From Telmatactis stephensoni (taxonomy: Eukaryota; Cnidaria; Anthozoa; Actiniaria; Isophelliidae): 64,000 nt of DNA. The stretch is taken from assembly GCA_029948255.1 (NCBI GenBank), contig JALIZF010001561.1, positions 107,001 through 171,000 of the forward strand, given 5' to 3'. This document shows, piece after piece, positions 22,892-34,966 of this stretch (positions within the stretch are counted from its first letter, which is position 1; every line of letters begins with the position of its first letter). The translations under genes and the position numbers were made by a program. The notes beneath the pieces are model-generated. The model worked only from the letters and a program-made list of their open reading frames with translations, was not told the DNA's origin and did no database searches.

Positions 22892-25800
22892 CTGAAAACA
22901 ATTAAAAGAACAGTATATATAGGTCTACTGCTGACGTCATTACAAGCTACATACACTGGGTCCACTATTGCCAACGACTGTTAAAGTAAAAAAAGTAAAG
23001 CAACCATATTTAACGTCGATAACTCGTGACAGTAATTCAACTGATAAACTTGAGGTCGACGGTGCGCTCATTTTACTCCCCTCTTTCCATCAGTGCTCCG
23101 TTTTAAGGGTATTTAAAGCTACTTAAAGCTACACAGAAAGGAAAGAAGTCGAAACAAGGATGTGAGGTCTGGGGATCGAACTAGGGACCTCTCGCACCGA
23201 AGGCCGCGCACTAACCAACTGTGCCATCCTTGCTCCTGTTAGTCTTCAAGGAAGTTGCTTTATCCCTACCACAGTCACGGTCAATGTTTAGCTTTCTAAT
23301 TTGGTCGAGAACTGTTGTTGAATAAGAGTCTATGCCATTGATTTACGTCATCGTTTTGATTTTGCCCGCGATTAAGGTGGCCCGCGGGTATCTATTTTGG
23401 CGCGGAATCACCCATTTCTGAACCTCGCTGTATGGCGTGAAATTATCCGATGGCTCTCAAATTTCAGATTTAAAACGCCTAAGGATCTATGTTTTCAGTT
23501 ATAAAGACTGTAATTTGGAAATGCTAAGCGATTAGCCGTTATGCGTGTGTAAAGACAAGGCGAATTTTGAGTTTCGGATAAGATTTAGGAAAAAATTAAA
23601 GAGCTTTACACTTGATTTTACATTTACGAACTCCTTACATATACTAGTTTTATGTGGCAAGAGACCAAAGTATTCGTGACCTTAGAAATTTAGAAAAATT
23701 GAAGACGTTTCGCGCTACACAAGAAAACATTTCCAAGGTCACGAATACTTTGGTCTCTTGCCACATAAAACTAGTATATGTAAAGAGTTCGTAAATGTAA
23801 AATCAAGTGTAAAGCTCTTTGATTTTTTCCTAAATCTTATCCGAAACTCAAAATTCGCCTTGTCTTTACACACGCATAACGGCTAATCGCTTAGCATTTC
23901 CAAATTACAGTCTTTTTAACTGAAAACATAGATCCTTAGGGATTTTAAATCTGAAATTTGAGAGCCATCGGATAATTTCACGCCATACAGCGAGGTTCAG
24001 AAATGGGTGATTCCGCGCCAAAATAGATACCCGCGGGCCACCTTAATTAGTACGCGGACGTTACGCATATATTCTTACGCCCCGACCAAGCGAGACGCAA
24101 GTCAACGTAAGGTTCGACTTGCGACTTGCTCGTCTCGTTTGATCACTGCTCCATGCAAGTTGCGTTTTTGCGTCCTCTCTCTCACGTCTCGACGCGTTTG
24201 CTAAATCAGTCTAATCTCTTTATCACGGCGATCCATCATCGAGGTCTTCATCTCGTCAGAGCGTTAGTTGAGGCTTTTTGCACGTTCAAAAATTTTGACA
24301 ATAACAGCGCGCTTATTGAAAAACCTACGCTTGAGGTCTGTGCGGTCGTTGTTTTAAACTGCGAATTGCTATTTTTTAGCTAGACCCCTATTGTTAAATC
24401 CCCACTTCCCCAAATGAACAATTTTCTAGTGCTTCCTCTCATACACTAAGCTATAAACTGATTGCATGAGGAGCAAGAACATGGAGATCATGACGAACTC
24501 TAAAACGCTTGCTTAGAATGCCGTGGTACAGAGGAAATCCAGACCCTTCTTTGGTAAAGAGAATTGGGTATCACTTACGAGTGGGCATAGAGGGACAATT
24601 TGGACTTATGTAGATGTCATCCAGGGCAATGGTTCCTTGCTTCTCTAAACCATTGCCAGATCCTTCAAAGGAGATCTATAGAAGAACAAAAGCATCGAAA
24701 GTCAGTGACGATAGCTAGAATTTTTCCGAGATGCGCACAACAATTCTGAATATATATATACCCCTCCAAACCCGATAGTCCCAAAACATGTAAGTCTCAC
24801 AAATCTCTTTAATCCTGCGTTCTGCTCTCCACTATCACTTTCTCTACTGTTTTCGACTCTTTTGTTTTGATTTTTAATTTCTAGCATCCGAGGTACGCAA
24901 ATTTATACGAACATGGCCAAGTCCAACAACTACAGGTCACCAAACTTGGACAGCTTTGAAAAATCCGTTTCTTTGCTAATTACTCCCCTCCGCAATTCGA
25001 GAACGAGGCGGAGTGATAAAACAGCCATTTCCTCAGACTATATATTATCAATAGTCCATAATACTAAGACGGCGAAACTGGTATTGTTGTCTGCGTGATG
25101 TGCTTGGCGCTTAAGGCTATTTTTAGTAACAGGAAGTTGACGCCATCGCGCGCGCAAACAATCAGGAATTTGATTGCGGGAATAGAAATGGTTCGTATCT
25201 TCGCGCACGTAAAAACCCATGATTATGGTCTCTTGATGTTACCCATTGCTGGATTGAAAATCCCATCTTCCCATGCAACCATCAATTCACAAATTCGACG
25301 TAATTATTCCGTACCTCAAAGTTTTTATCTTTCACGTTAATGAACGCAACTCCAAGATGCCACTCCCTGTCCTTCGAGCCTTTGGCAGTAAAGACTGGCC
25401 ACGTTCGTCTGTCGTTTCTCATTTTGATCTTTATGACTACTGACAGAGTTCCAACTGATGGCCCATCCATGCAGTAATAGAATGTAAGACAGAAAGGATT
25501 TCCCCATCCAAATGTATTGACAAGTCGAGCTTTTTGTCCCTTGTACCTTGCACCCCAGTATGTAGATAGGTAAAGCCATTTGCCTTGAATATAGATAGAA
25601 AAGATTTTAAAAACTCAGTAAATCAACCAGTGAAGGCAGCACAGAAAAATGGTTTTATGGCTACAGAAATTAACTACATCGAGCGAGCATCAATAGGCAC
25701 ATTCTTGGCTGTAACTTGTTCTTGTCCTTTCTTCCACTAACATTAGGGCTATTTATACGACCAAAAATATAGAATCTACAACATTTTGGTCTCTTTGGGT

Positions 25801-28800
25801 GCAATATTAAGCGAGATATCAGCCTGAGGCTTTCAATTTGCTTTCAAATTTCTGGGCGCCAAAAGCGCTAATGGGTTCAAACTTTCTCGGTAAAATGTAG
25901 AGTTTCTAAAACCGCATCATTAAAAAGCTATTACGCTTGTGTCAAGCTCAAATTTCCAAGGAAACCTAATTTGGCCATGTCCTTTCAATATTCAGAGTTG
26001 ATTTGGTGTTTATTTGGTTGAAAAGAGAAATGCCTATGCTAATGAGCAAAAATTGTAAACAAAGATCCGCCAATACACAAGCCCAAACACACCGACAATT
26101 TTACGTACCTTTTCCAGTCGTGTGGTCACCCTTAGGACCGGGATTTCGGTAGTAATCTTCTACTTTCCAATTGAAGTAACCATGTCCCTTGGATTGCCAT
26201 GAACCAGTATTGCCATCGAACTGTGTCTCGTAATATCCTGTGTTGATGCCAAAAGTTGAGTTCAAAATGAAACTTAAATGATAATAGAAAGACAACAACG
26301 TGCGATTGATTAATAAAAGGTGGTGCTGTAGACAGACAGACTGACAGACAGACAGACAGAAGTTTTTATTTGGTATAATCAGTACTACATCGACATTTTT
26401 CCAAATACGTGTGGTGTTAGCTGCAGATATAGATGTAGATACTCTGATGAAGGTCGAGCGTTGGGGGCTGTAGTGAGGGGGGACTACCATATACCCTTTT
26501 TGGCCGGGAATGATCATCGAGAGTTTTCATTTCTACTCCTAAAAGGATACCAAAATTGGCCTGGTCCAAGGTATTTTTCACCTGATGATTAGAAATCTGC
26601 TGTGCTCTAACCAGACGTAGAAGAATTACTACTTACCAAGTTTGCATTTCCCAGACGTGCATTTCCCCGTTACGGTGTGACTCCCAGGACACTTTTTCCC
26701 TTTGCGCATTGGAACCGGATTGTCGCATTTTCGCTTTCTGGTTCTCTTTCCTTGGCCACACTGTGCACTGCAATATGTCCAGGCAGTCCAATGTGACCAT
26801 CCTCCGTCGATTGGACCTGATTTTTAACAACATTTACAGTTAAGCTTCCTCTTTCAGAAACGTTTCTAGCATTAAAACGCACCAAGAGACCATAATACTA
26901 AGATAGCGAAACTCAGTATTGACGTCTGTGCGATGTTCGCGGCGACTAAGGTTATTTTTAGTAACAACGCCATCGCGCGCGCAAGGCTCTTAAATAATAG
27001 AATTGTAGTATGTCCTTTAGTGTAATAGGACAGAACACTCACACTGGCAACTTCATGGTCTACTCTCCCCGAATAGTAGTGTGGGTTCTTTAAGGTCCCT
27101 CCAATTCAAGGGTAATGTGTAGTGGTTTTGGAGAGACATGACCTACAGTGTCACAATATTCCTTATCCAAGAAGACGTGAAGGTCTAACAAATTGCAGAT
27201 GTAATTACAAAGTAGCACCTTCTCCTCAATTATTAATGTTGGTCCGGCCGGGCCGTCGAAGCCTGACCTTCCGTACTGATGACCAGCACTCAACACATTG
27301 AACCAACCGGGCGGCGGTAAGATTTGTTTCACTATAGTTTTACCCCCCATTTCTGGAACCTTCCGATTTCTCAAAGCAAGCAGATTCGATTTGCTTCACT
27401 TGGAGGTTCAAAAAATGGGGATTCTACTGTATAATCTTACCACATTCACTAGGATCGCAATCTTTGTACTCGATTTGAACTCCATTTTTCTCGGCACCAG
27501 GACACAGCTTTTCCCTCCAATATTGATTTGCAACATTCATGCAAAATCGTTCTCGATAGCGTTTGCAGTTCCAGTTACAGCCAATCCATTTGGACCAGCT
27601 AGAGAATCCTCGATAACCAGCTACAAATTGAATAATAATAAGGATGATACGATAGAAATGATAATTATGATTATTATCGTTCTCATCATTATCAATGATC
27701 ATCATAATGATCATTCAATGGCCGTTGTCACACAGGGAGCCCAATAACCGTTACAAAGGAAGTCCAATAGCTGTTACAAAGGAAGCCCAATAACCGTTGT
27801 CAAAGGGAACCCAATAACTCTTATAAAGGAAGTCCAGTAGCTGTTACAAAAGAAGCCCAATAGCCATTGCCACTGAACTGAAGAAGTCCAAGGTGCTACA
27901 TGCGGAGGAGGCAAAGAAGGATACGTTTGGCGCAGAACTGTTACCATACGCAAGCATGACCCTTTAGGTGTTACTATGGTAACACAGCAGCCATACCTGG
28001 GTACTTGGTACACTCATAAAGAGCATTGATTGCAGTTTTGTCATAACTGCTAAAACTACTATCAGATCTTCCAAGTTTGAATTGCGGGTTATCGATTCTC
28101 TGTACGGTGTTGCCGCCATTTCTAGAAAATGCTTTGTTGCCATAGTGCATGATGCTCTGATAGTCGTAGGGAAGGTTTAAAGAGTCCACCGAGCCAGTAT
28201 CATGACGTTCAAAGTTATATTCTTGACCTGGTAGTAAATTACATAGCATTAATGGGTAGCAAATTAGGCTTTTGCGTGACGCGTGACTACTCTGCGATTT
28301 GCGTGATGCATGATTTGCCGTAGTATAGTCGCGTGATTAGTTCGGTCAACATTTGCCGTGTGATTCATGGTTAATAACACCCCATCCCACTCCACCCGAT
28401 ATTAATTGCCCCTGCCAATTAAAGCTACGGGCAGTTACTGAAAGGTGACCTCAAGGTGCAAGCTTTTTTCTATCCCTTAGATCTTTTAGCTAACTGTTTA
28501 GGTGTAGGTTTTTAATTATTTCAACTACAAAACTGACTTACCCGTTCTGATATTTTCCCATATCACCTTCACGTATTTGTTTCTGTCACTTCTTGCTTGT
28601 TCATGCCAAAATCCTAAAAAATGAAGGTTTTATCGGTTACACTATTGATTTGTGGAAAAATAAAAAACAGGAGGAAAAATTATAGCGCAACTAAAGTAAC
28701 CCCTAAATTGAAATTTTGATAATCGTTTCTTCATGAATGGAAATGCTTTATGGTTTATTAATGTTTCTGGATATAGACATCACCAAAGTATGGTGAATAT

Positions 28801-31800
28801 TTTCGCTACTTTACTCGAATGCACTCGTTGCAAATCTAAAAACAAAATTAAGCAAATTCCTGGGATGACGTCACCTCATTTGCATTTTCAGATTTCAAAT
28901 GCTTATTATTCAGTAAGTAGACATTGTCATTTAAAAGTTTTACACCATCCAGCTTTTCAATTCAAAACGAAATCATCATCAATATTTCAAATAATTAATT
29001 ATAAGGGGTTATGGGCACTTTAACATACGGGCATTTCGGGCACATGTATATTACGCGCTGACTGATCATGAACCGTGTGTGATTACAGCGCATATGCAGG
29101 TATGAAGTCTCATGCAGCATCTTATGTGCGCTCTGATTGGTCGAGACAGCAGCCACACCACTGGTTCTCTGGGGGAGGGGAGGGGAGGGTCTGAGGCAAA
29201 AAGGGATCGGAGACCCCGCACGAACGCTATTGTTTACAAAATACACTGCCCTGCGTTCACCAACAACGCACGTGGTACACAGTTATGATACATAGCGTTG
29301 TTATGGTTACTAGTACTATGCGGTATAGAGTGCACGCACTTAATCCATGACACAAATACACAAATAGTACAAAATAGTGCTAAATTACGGTAATTCCTTT
29401 GTTTCCTATTGTCTAATCAATACTGTTTAGTAGTAATTAGTAGTGTTTGTTTCACGGATTAAGTGCATGCACTCTACTAGCTAGTGCACTAGCATATATA
29501 GTCGGTAGCATTGACATTATAACGTTGTCATGGTTACTATGCAGTATACTATTGCACTGGCATAGTCTGGTGCATTGATACTCTTTAACGTTGTCATGGT
29601 AACGTACCTATTGCATGTGTCATTTCATGAAGTATAGTGCCAACATCATGGCACCCGCCACCAAGGGAGAGAAGTTGACGCTTCTTACTCCATGTTCTAC
29701 CGATTTTGGAGTGGCATCTGTTGAAGAGAAGTTATAATCGTTTTACTGAAACTTGGTCCGTAACATAATGTGTATATTCAATTAACAGTCCTCCGATATT
29801 CGGTAGATTTAGCAAAAGGAAGAAAGAAGATTCCTCGCGCTGATGAATGTCAGTCGAAACTCTTGTAAACGACCACCTCAGGAATTTGCAAAAGGTGGTC
29901 GCAACTAGAGGTGGTCGCTTACTTTATTGCGCTCTCGTAAACGACCATACATCAGTACAATAGGTACTGACCGTTTAGCAGAGCGTTAAGCGATAAAAGG
30001 AAAAAGATGGGAAGTATTAACCTATTATAGAAGAAGCCTACGAATACACAAATTACCATTCTAAAGAAAGAGACTGCATGATAGTGGTCGAGGTCGCATG
30101 GACTCCTGCGAGAACGGTCTCCTACGAGAGCTTTTGATTATAGCGTTTGACTGACAATTCAAATGGAGTGATTACATTTGTGGTCGTAACTAGAGATGGT
30201 CTCTTTAAAAGGCGGCGAAATACGAGACACAAAAACCCTCAACTTGTCGCGCAACATTGTTGCGTTGCAGGTTTTTGATCGATGTTGCGCGTTTTTCACC
30301 TCGTGTTTTTCACCTTGTTGCGTGACAAGTTGAGATCGCGAGGTGAAAAACGCGCAACATCGATCAAAAACCTGCAACGCAACAATGTTGCGCGACAAGT
30401 TGAGGGTTTTTGTGTCTCGTATTTCGCCGCCTTTACGAGACTGGTCGCAAGGAGAGCTTTTACTCTATGCCAGGTTCAAATGACCGCTGACTTTGTCACT
30501 GTTATCAAGAAGAGGACGCAGGAAGTGAAATGGCGTCGCCATTTCAATTCTTACGTCCTCTGCACGATCGTCTTGGTAGTTGTTACAATGACATTTGTTT
30601 CAGTAGTATCCTTACCCATCTCTCATGTCAAAGTAGATGTAGTTGGTGTTGGAACGATGACTTGACATCTCATAGAACTTCAAACACGTGTCGCGTTGGA
30701 AAATCCTCACAGCCTGTTTTATCAAGTGACGCTTACTTCCTAGTGAAATTAAATCAAAGCATTTTCATTGTTTTGTTCAGTACGACGTGCATATAGGTGC
30801 AGGTAAAGAACAAGTACGAACTCATGCATGCCTACGTACGTGTACGTACGTACTACCACATGCCTACGCAATGATAACGTACACGTATGCGCACATACAT
30901 ACACATGCCTACGTGATGATAACGTACACATGCTTACGTGGTAATAACGTACACCTACGTACACATGCCTACGTGATGATAACGTACACGTATGCACACA
31001 TACATACACATGCCTACGTGAGATAACGTACACATGCTTACGTGGCAATAACGTACACGTCCGTACACATGCTTACGTGGCAATAACGTACACGTCCGTA
31101 CACATGCTTACGTGGTAATAACGTACACGTACCTAGACATGCCTACGTGATGATAACGTACACATGCTTACGTAGTAATAACTTACACGTGCGTACACAT
31201 GCCTACGTGATAATAACGTACACTTACGGTGGGGCATGAAAATCTCGACGAGCAGAGTTGATGATGATGATGATGATGATGATGATGACAAGCATTTTTT
31301 CAAGTGAGTCGTACTTACGTAACGATGGAGCGATAAGGTACGGAATCAAGCGGTCATGCCACAGGGCTGATTTGCTTTTTCGTCCAGCTGTTCTTCTCTG
31401 CAGCGTTCCTGTCTCTCGTATCATCTCTGATTGGTCAGGAGTAAGGTCAATATCTCCTTCGAACAATTGAACACCCTGTTCTATTGTCAAAGAAAATTGA
31501 CTTAATTTGATTGTTATCAGCAGCAATTTTAAATAGCAAAGCGCGTTAGTGACGTCACAACTCAGACAAACAAACCAAACTTTACACCTCCTTGATTCCG
31601 ATTTTGAAAGTTGTATTTTTAAAATTACCGACCTTTTTTAAATAAGCAACGTTTTCATGATAGAATGTATGCTTCTCCGTGTTCTTTTCAGTACGATTAC
31701 GTTTTCATGATCTTTGTCTGAGTCATGCAATTATTACGCGAGCTATTTTTAGAAACGACGCGCAGCGCTATTTAATCTCTCTCGACTTCTGTTTTTGGTC

Positions 31801-33797
31801 TCCTCATCAACAGACTAGTGTAGTTTTACACTGGGCGTATGGGATATGCCTTGTAATACCACACACCATGGTCCAACGTTTGCGCACGCGTGAATTGGCT
31901 AATGCGCAAATTTGCTTTGAACGCACTTTCCAATTTTTTGACTCGTTTGGTTTAAAAGCAATTGCTGTAATCTATTAACTAATAAAAACATAATTTCACT
32001 GTTCAGTTTTGAACTCAGCATTTTCTCTCAAAGGGTTTGTACTCTCGTCTCTTCGGATGCGCAGACGCCGAAGCTTTACTTTCCATAGGAAGCCCATTTA
32101 ATAACTTCTAATTATGGTTGTTTAGTTACCTGAGTTAGTTTCTATGATGTTCTCTTCGACATCAATAGTTTGGTTCTCAGATCCTGCTTGGTCTTGTTGT
32201 AGCTTTTGTTTAAACTTTCTGTGAACTTCATTTACGGCCACAATACGAGAGTGTACGTCGTCGTCTTCCAGTTCTTCAAAAGTAATCAAATAATTGAATT
32301 TAAATTATTTTATGAATGTCTATCTAGTGTGCAACGTAGTTATTTAAGGCACTGTGAAAGCAATATGTTCGACGACCAATTACAACTAAGCTAATCTCAC
32401 ATGCAACTTTCCTATTGGTTGTAGAAAACAATGGCCATAGCAGTGATCCAGCCCAGGAGCTAGCCGCTATATCCAGCCGTGCTTCGGGGGGAAAGGATGT
32501 GTTTTTATTTATTTATTGTTTTTTTTTTAACCATACTTATATTTTTAAAACTGATCCAAACACACGGCTGTAAACCAAGCAGCCTTCTTTAAGCCCATTT
32601 GCTCAATCTTTTTAAAATCTCCAGACCGTCGGTATGCAGAAACATATGTAACTATGGCAACTATGTTGCATAGCAACAGCGCAATTAAAATTACCTGATA
32701 AGATATCTTCCACCATTTTCTGGAATTCTGCATAATCATGATATGAATGATCGTCTATGAAATGGAACAGTTATAAGTTGTGTGTTCAAAGGAAATCACA
32801 AAACCCTAGCTAGGGACCAGAGGCTTTGACTCGCACCAGGGAGTTTTTTTTTTTTTTTTTGTACGAACTGTTAGGCCTAAAAACTGATCAAAATATCAAA
32901 TATAAAAAGTCGAGATAACCCTCATAATCCTCAAAACGTCTGGTCTTCAGGGTAAAATCCTAGTTGCCTGTCACTGGGAGGGAAACGAAAAGGGAAAGTA
33001 GCGCCCTATCAGTCTTTCCTCCTTTTTCTCCTCCTCCCCAACGCCTTCCCTGCATGCCCAATGCCAGCTTGCTATGTAAGCGACGGCTCGGTAAGGAAAT
33101 CCAACATGAAATAACTCTGATCACTGATAGAAACCTGATTCAAATTTATTATTCCGTCTTTAAAATTATAGGGGCCCTGTTACGTTGGAAAGGGGGTCTG
33201 CATGCATATTCCATATATCCTGTTACATGTTCAAACTGGTATCCTGGGAAACTTAACTCCCCTCACCTGACCTCCCCCACTCTGATAATGCCGATAATAG
33301 TATGATCATGATCTTTTTTTTAAGTGTTATAATGATCTGAAAATTAAAAATGAATAAGATTCCTGGTTTTCTGTGAAAAGTTTTTAACTGGAAGTGTTGA
33401 GAATTATTTAATGCATCATAACAGTCACTCTACAACATGCACGTTGACCTTTACAATTCAACATGAATTGAAGGTATCATTTACGTAGCAGTTGAAAAAA
33501 ATATTGGCCTGAACATTGGAAGCATGCAGCTCATAAGAATTCTTCAAAGATCAAATATAATCGCTAAATCTGATTCAAATTATCTTATGAAGCAGGCCCT
33601 AAAGTACTATCGCGTTTATTGAGGTCAAGGACACGATGATTTGGTCGAGCGACCTCTCAAATTATTAATTAAATTTATACAGTTTAAAAAGTCAAACCTC
33701 TTAGTGCCGTTGAGAATCCATCAACCATAAGAAATGTCTTTTCATAGCTGAGTATTCCAGCAAGAATAATAACCATCCACAACACTGTATTCGGCAT
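20938..33797 (-). CDS. Secreted astacin metalloprotease with two TSP1, one MAM and four ShKT domains
   Basis: Sixteen coding exons join in frame with GT-AG borders: 33698-33797, 32130-32273, 31319-31480, 30616-30739, 29608-29717, 28542-28613, 27997-28227, 27441-27620, 26637-26816, 26109-26237, 25315-25583, 24579-24675, 22772-22891, 22290-22409, 21576-21698 and 20938-21053. They total 2277 nt, about 758 codons plus TAA. Order: signal peptide (1-~22), propeptide, zinc protease (~113-313), TSP1 (~315-374 and ~375-434), MAM (~435-599), four ShKT (~600-758). It should be secreted, activated by removal of the propeptide, and cut extracellular or matrix proteins. Hydra HMP2 combines astacin, MAM and ShKT; the two TSP1 domains here are an addition. 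ShKT is named after a sea-anemone channel toxin but is common in non-toxic secreted proteases, so a venom role is not shown. The first donor (GTTTGA) and the donor at 22771 are weak. Confidence 0.9.
22988..23236 (-). mobile_element. tRNA-derived SINE (family 1), copy B
   Basis: The best-preserved copy of the family. On the minus strand, GGAGCAAGGATGGCACAGTT is followed by GGTTAGTGCGCGGCCTTCGG and a B box GTTCGATCCCC. It lies in the astacin intron between the MAM and the first ShKT exon. Confidence 0.88.
23371..24047. mobile_element. Foldback element, ~310-bp arms, TTAA at both ends
   Basis: ATTAAGGTGGCCCGCGGGTA at 23371 is mirrored at 24028-24047. The arms match almost completely for about 310 bp each and are separated by ~50 bp. 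TTAA at 23372-23375 and 24043-24046 fits a TTAA target duplication, as used by piggyBac and Kolobok elements. There is no coding potential. It lies within an astacin intron. Confidence 0.85.
24579..26237 (-). CDS. Astacin gene: MAM-domain exons
   Basis: Three exons (26109-26237, 25315-25583, 24579-24675) encode one MAM domain. It starts with FDGNTGSWQS, has the central CLTFYYCMDGP, and ends with the characteristic IALDDIYISPNCP. MAM domains mediate adhesion or oligomerisation in meprins, the vertebrate astacins with the same domain. Confidence 0.9.
25056..25159 (+). repeat. Dispersed ~100-bp repeat (family with CCATAATACTAAGA), copy 1
   Basis: Shares CCATAATACTAAGA, GGCGAAACT, TATTTTTAGTAACA and GCCATCGCGCGCGC with 26888-26982 (plus) and, inverted, 39530-39650. 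It is intronic in the astacin gene. Confidence 0.75.
26330..26361 (+). repeat. CAGA microsatellite
   Basis: About seven CAGA units with one interruption. It lies just upstream (on the gene's minus strand) of the first MAM exon. Confidence 0.8.
26637..27620 (-). CDS. Astacin gene: two thrombospondin type-1 exons
   Basis: Two 180-nt exons (27441-27620 and 26637-26816), both phase 1-1, each encode one TSP1 repeat. The second is classical (WSHWTAWTYCSAQCGQGKR, then a basic RKRKC). The first is more divergent (FSSWSKWIGCNWNCKRYRER). TSP1 repeats usually bind matrix or glycosaminoglycans, so they may localise the protease. Confidence 0.9.
26888..26982 (+). repeat. Dispersed ~100-bp repeat, copy 2
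   Basis: Second copy of the family at 25056, same orientation, in the intron between the two TSP1 exons. Confidence 0.75.
27060..27315 (-). mobile_element. tRNA-derived SINE (family 2), diverged copy
   Basis: Read on the minus strand it starts with GCCGCCCGGTTGGTTCAA and contains GAGGAGAAGGTGCT and CTTCACGTCTTCTTGGATAA, shared with the copy at 52518-52880. It is older and more diverged than that copy. It sits in the intron between the TSP1 exons. Confidence 0.75.
27735..27872 (+). repeat. ~28-bp minisatellite (GGAAGCCCAATAACCGTTAC type)
   Basis: Five or so imperfect units of about 28 bp, in the astacin intron following the catalytic domain. The adjacent 27630-27712 is AAT/ATC-rich low-complexity DNA. 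Confidence 0.8.
27997..30739 (-). CDS. Astacin gene: catalytic-domain exons
   Basis: Exons 30616-30739, 29608-29717, 28542-28613 and 27997-28227 complete the peptidase family M12A domain. The zinc site HEMTHAIGFWHEQ spans the 29608/28542 junction: His207, His211 and His217 as ligands and Glu208 as catalytic base. The Met-turn SIMHY gives Met264 and the fifth ligand Tyr266. Four cysteines expected for the two domain disulfides can be seen (for example in RDTCLKF, GGGCHD and YECTK). All catalytic residues are present, so it is predicted active. Confidence 0.92.
30208..30434. mobile_element. 227-bp MITE with ~90-bp inverted repeats
   Basis: AAAGGCGGCGAAATACGAGA at 30208 is mirrored at 30415-30434, with near-perfect complementarity through most of the element. 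It is inserted in an older repeat with GGTGGTCGC words (29850-30200) in an astacin intron. Confidence 0.88.
30835..31228 (+). repeat. ~35-bp minisatellite rich in ACGTAC
   Basis: Units like ACATGCTTACGTGGCAATAA followed by CGTACACGTCCGTAC repeat about ten times with variation, inside the astacin intron before the propeptide exon. The ACGT-rich palindromic words create many accidental open frames on both strands. Confidence 0.9.
31257..31288 (+). repeat. GAT trinucleotide microsatellite
   Basis: About ten uninterrupted GAT units, next to the minisatellite and 30 bp from an astacin exon. Confidence 0.9.
31319..33797 (-). CDS. Astacin gene: signal peptide and propeptide exons
   Basis: Exon 1 (33698-33797) starts at an ATG and encodes a hydrophobic leader with the core LWMVIILAGIL, typical of a signal peptide. 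Exon 2 (32130-32273) is acidic and helical. Exon 3 (31319-31480) contains FEGDI at about residues 88-92, the conserved propeptide motif whose aspartate (about Asp91) caps the active-site zinc in astacin zymogens. It then has basic residues and the start of the catalytic domain (LWHDRLIPYLI). All joins are phase 1. Confidence 0.85.
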
Positions 33798-34411
33798 TTT
33801 GCCTGGGTACATGACAATGATGAGTACTCGCTTCCAGCCTGTACCACCAACTGAAACTATATAGCAAAACCGTTGGGATATTTGAAGTTATATAAGTGAC
33901 CGTTGAAAATGGTTAGTTAATCATTCATTGGACTGTAAAAATGTCATCTTTTGTAATCGGATAGAAGGCCGCCCGTGGCTGAAACAAAAAACAAAACAAA
34001 ACAAAGAAAACAAAACAAAAAAGCACACACGCAAAAAAAAATCAATTTTCTCGACGTCATTTTTGTTGAAAAAAAACCCTCATTGATTTTGATTCCAAAA
34101 GTGAACCGAATCAGAGAGCAATTTGAAGCTATTGGAAAATAATGAAAAAAGATTTGCGAGTCTAAGAAAACATCTAACGGTTTTTGCACCATTCCCAAGG
34201 GATTGGAAACTGAGTGGGTGTATAGTTTATGTACGTCATGCAATACTTGATTGTACAATGAACACGCATCGGACGCCAGCTGAAGGAAAACGGCACATGT
34301 TTCGATTTAGTTGTATTTAGCCTTCAATCCGTAATGAACAGCGTTGATTCAAATTATCTTATGGAGCAGGCCCTAAAGTACTATTGCGTTTATCGAGGTC
34401 AAGGACACGAT
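33572..34411 (+). repeat. Pair of ~66-bp direct repeats flanking the astacin signal-peptide exon
   Basis: GATTCAAATTATCTTATG and the following AGCAGGCCCTAAAGTACTAT to ACACGAT occur at 33572-33637 and again at 34345-34411 with two or three differences. The first coding exon lies between them. Confidence 0.85.
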
Positions 34412-34909
34412 CTTTCTTTTTTCGTCTAAGGATAAGAGATCAAGACAGATGTATTTTCAATTCCCGGATTTGTGCGAGGTTGCCTTATTACATTGCTAGG
34501 GCATCAAAATCCTCATTTAGGAGTTATTAAATAATCTCTCTACCAGCAGGGTAAGAGCTTCAATGGGTTTATAATCTATAAAAGAAGACAGGAAACTCTT
34601 CTAAAAAAAGTCGTCGTTGTTTGCTCGTCTAATGTGTACGAGTTAAGACGATTTTTTTCTTCTCAGGAGAGCTTATCTTTACCACTTTATATTCACGTCG
34701 ATACGTCTGATTAGATGCGAAATTAAATAAGACGAATAAAATTGAGACAGGAAACTGGTCCTTCACCGGCCCCACATAGACGAGTTTTCCGTCTGAAGAC
34801 AAGTTTCCCACCATGCAAGATGGTTTTCCGTCCATCGGAATTCGGCCTATTATTCAACCTCTGAACTGACTTCAAAAATTTCACGTCTTCGTACCGTGTT
34901 CGTAAGGTT

Positions 34910-34966
34910 TTACAGACTCAATATTGTTCCTAGCTCACGGATTTTCTTGTCCAGTATGCGCTTATG
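34910..34966 (-). CDS. Possible terminal exon of the coiled-coil gene
   Basis: After a TTACTTAG acceptor, a short frame (HKRILDKKIRELGTILSL) ends in TAA at 34910-34912. It looks helical and charged like the upstream exons, but its phase cannot be connected to them, so the link is a guess. Confidence 0.2.
   Translation of the reverse strand, partial: HKRILDKKIRELGTILSL

Noticed and set aside
30749..31048. His/Val/Tyr-rich open frames of about 80-100 codons
   Set aside because: They come from the ACGTAC minisatellite inside an intron.
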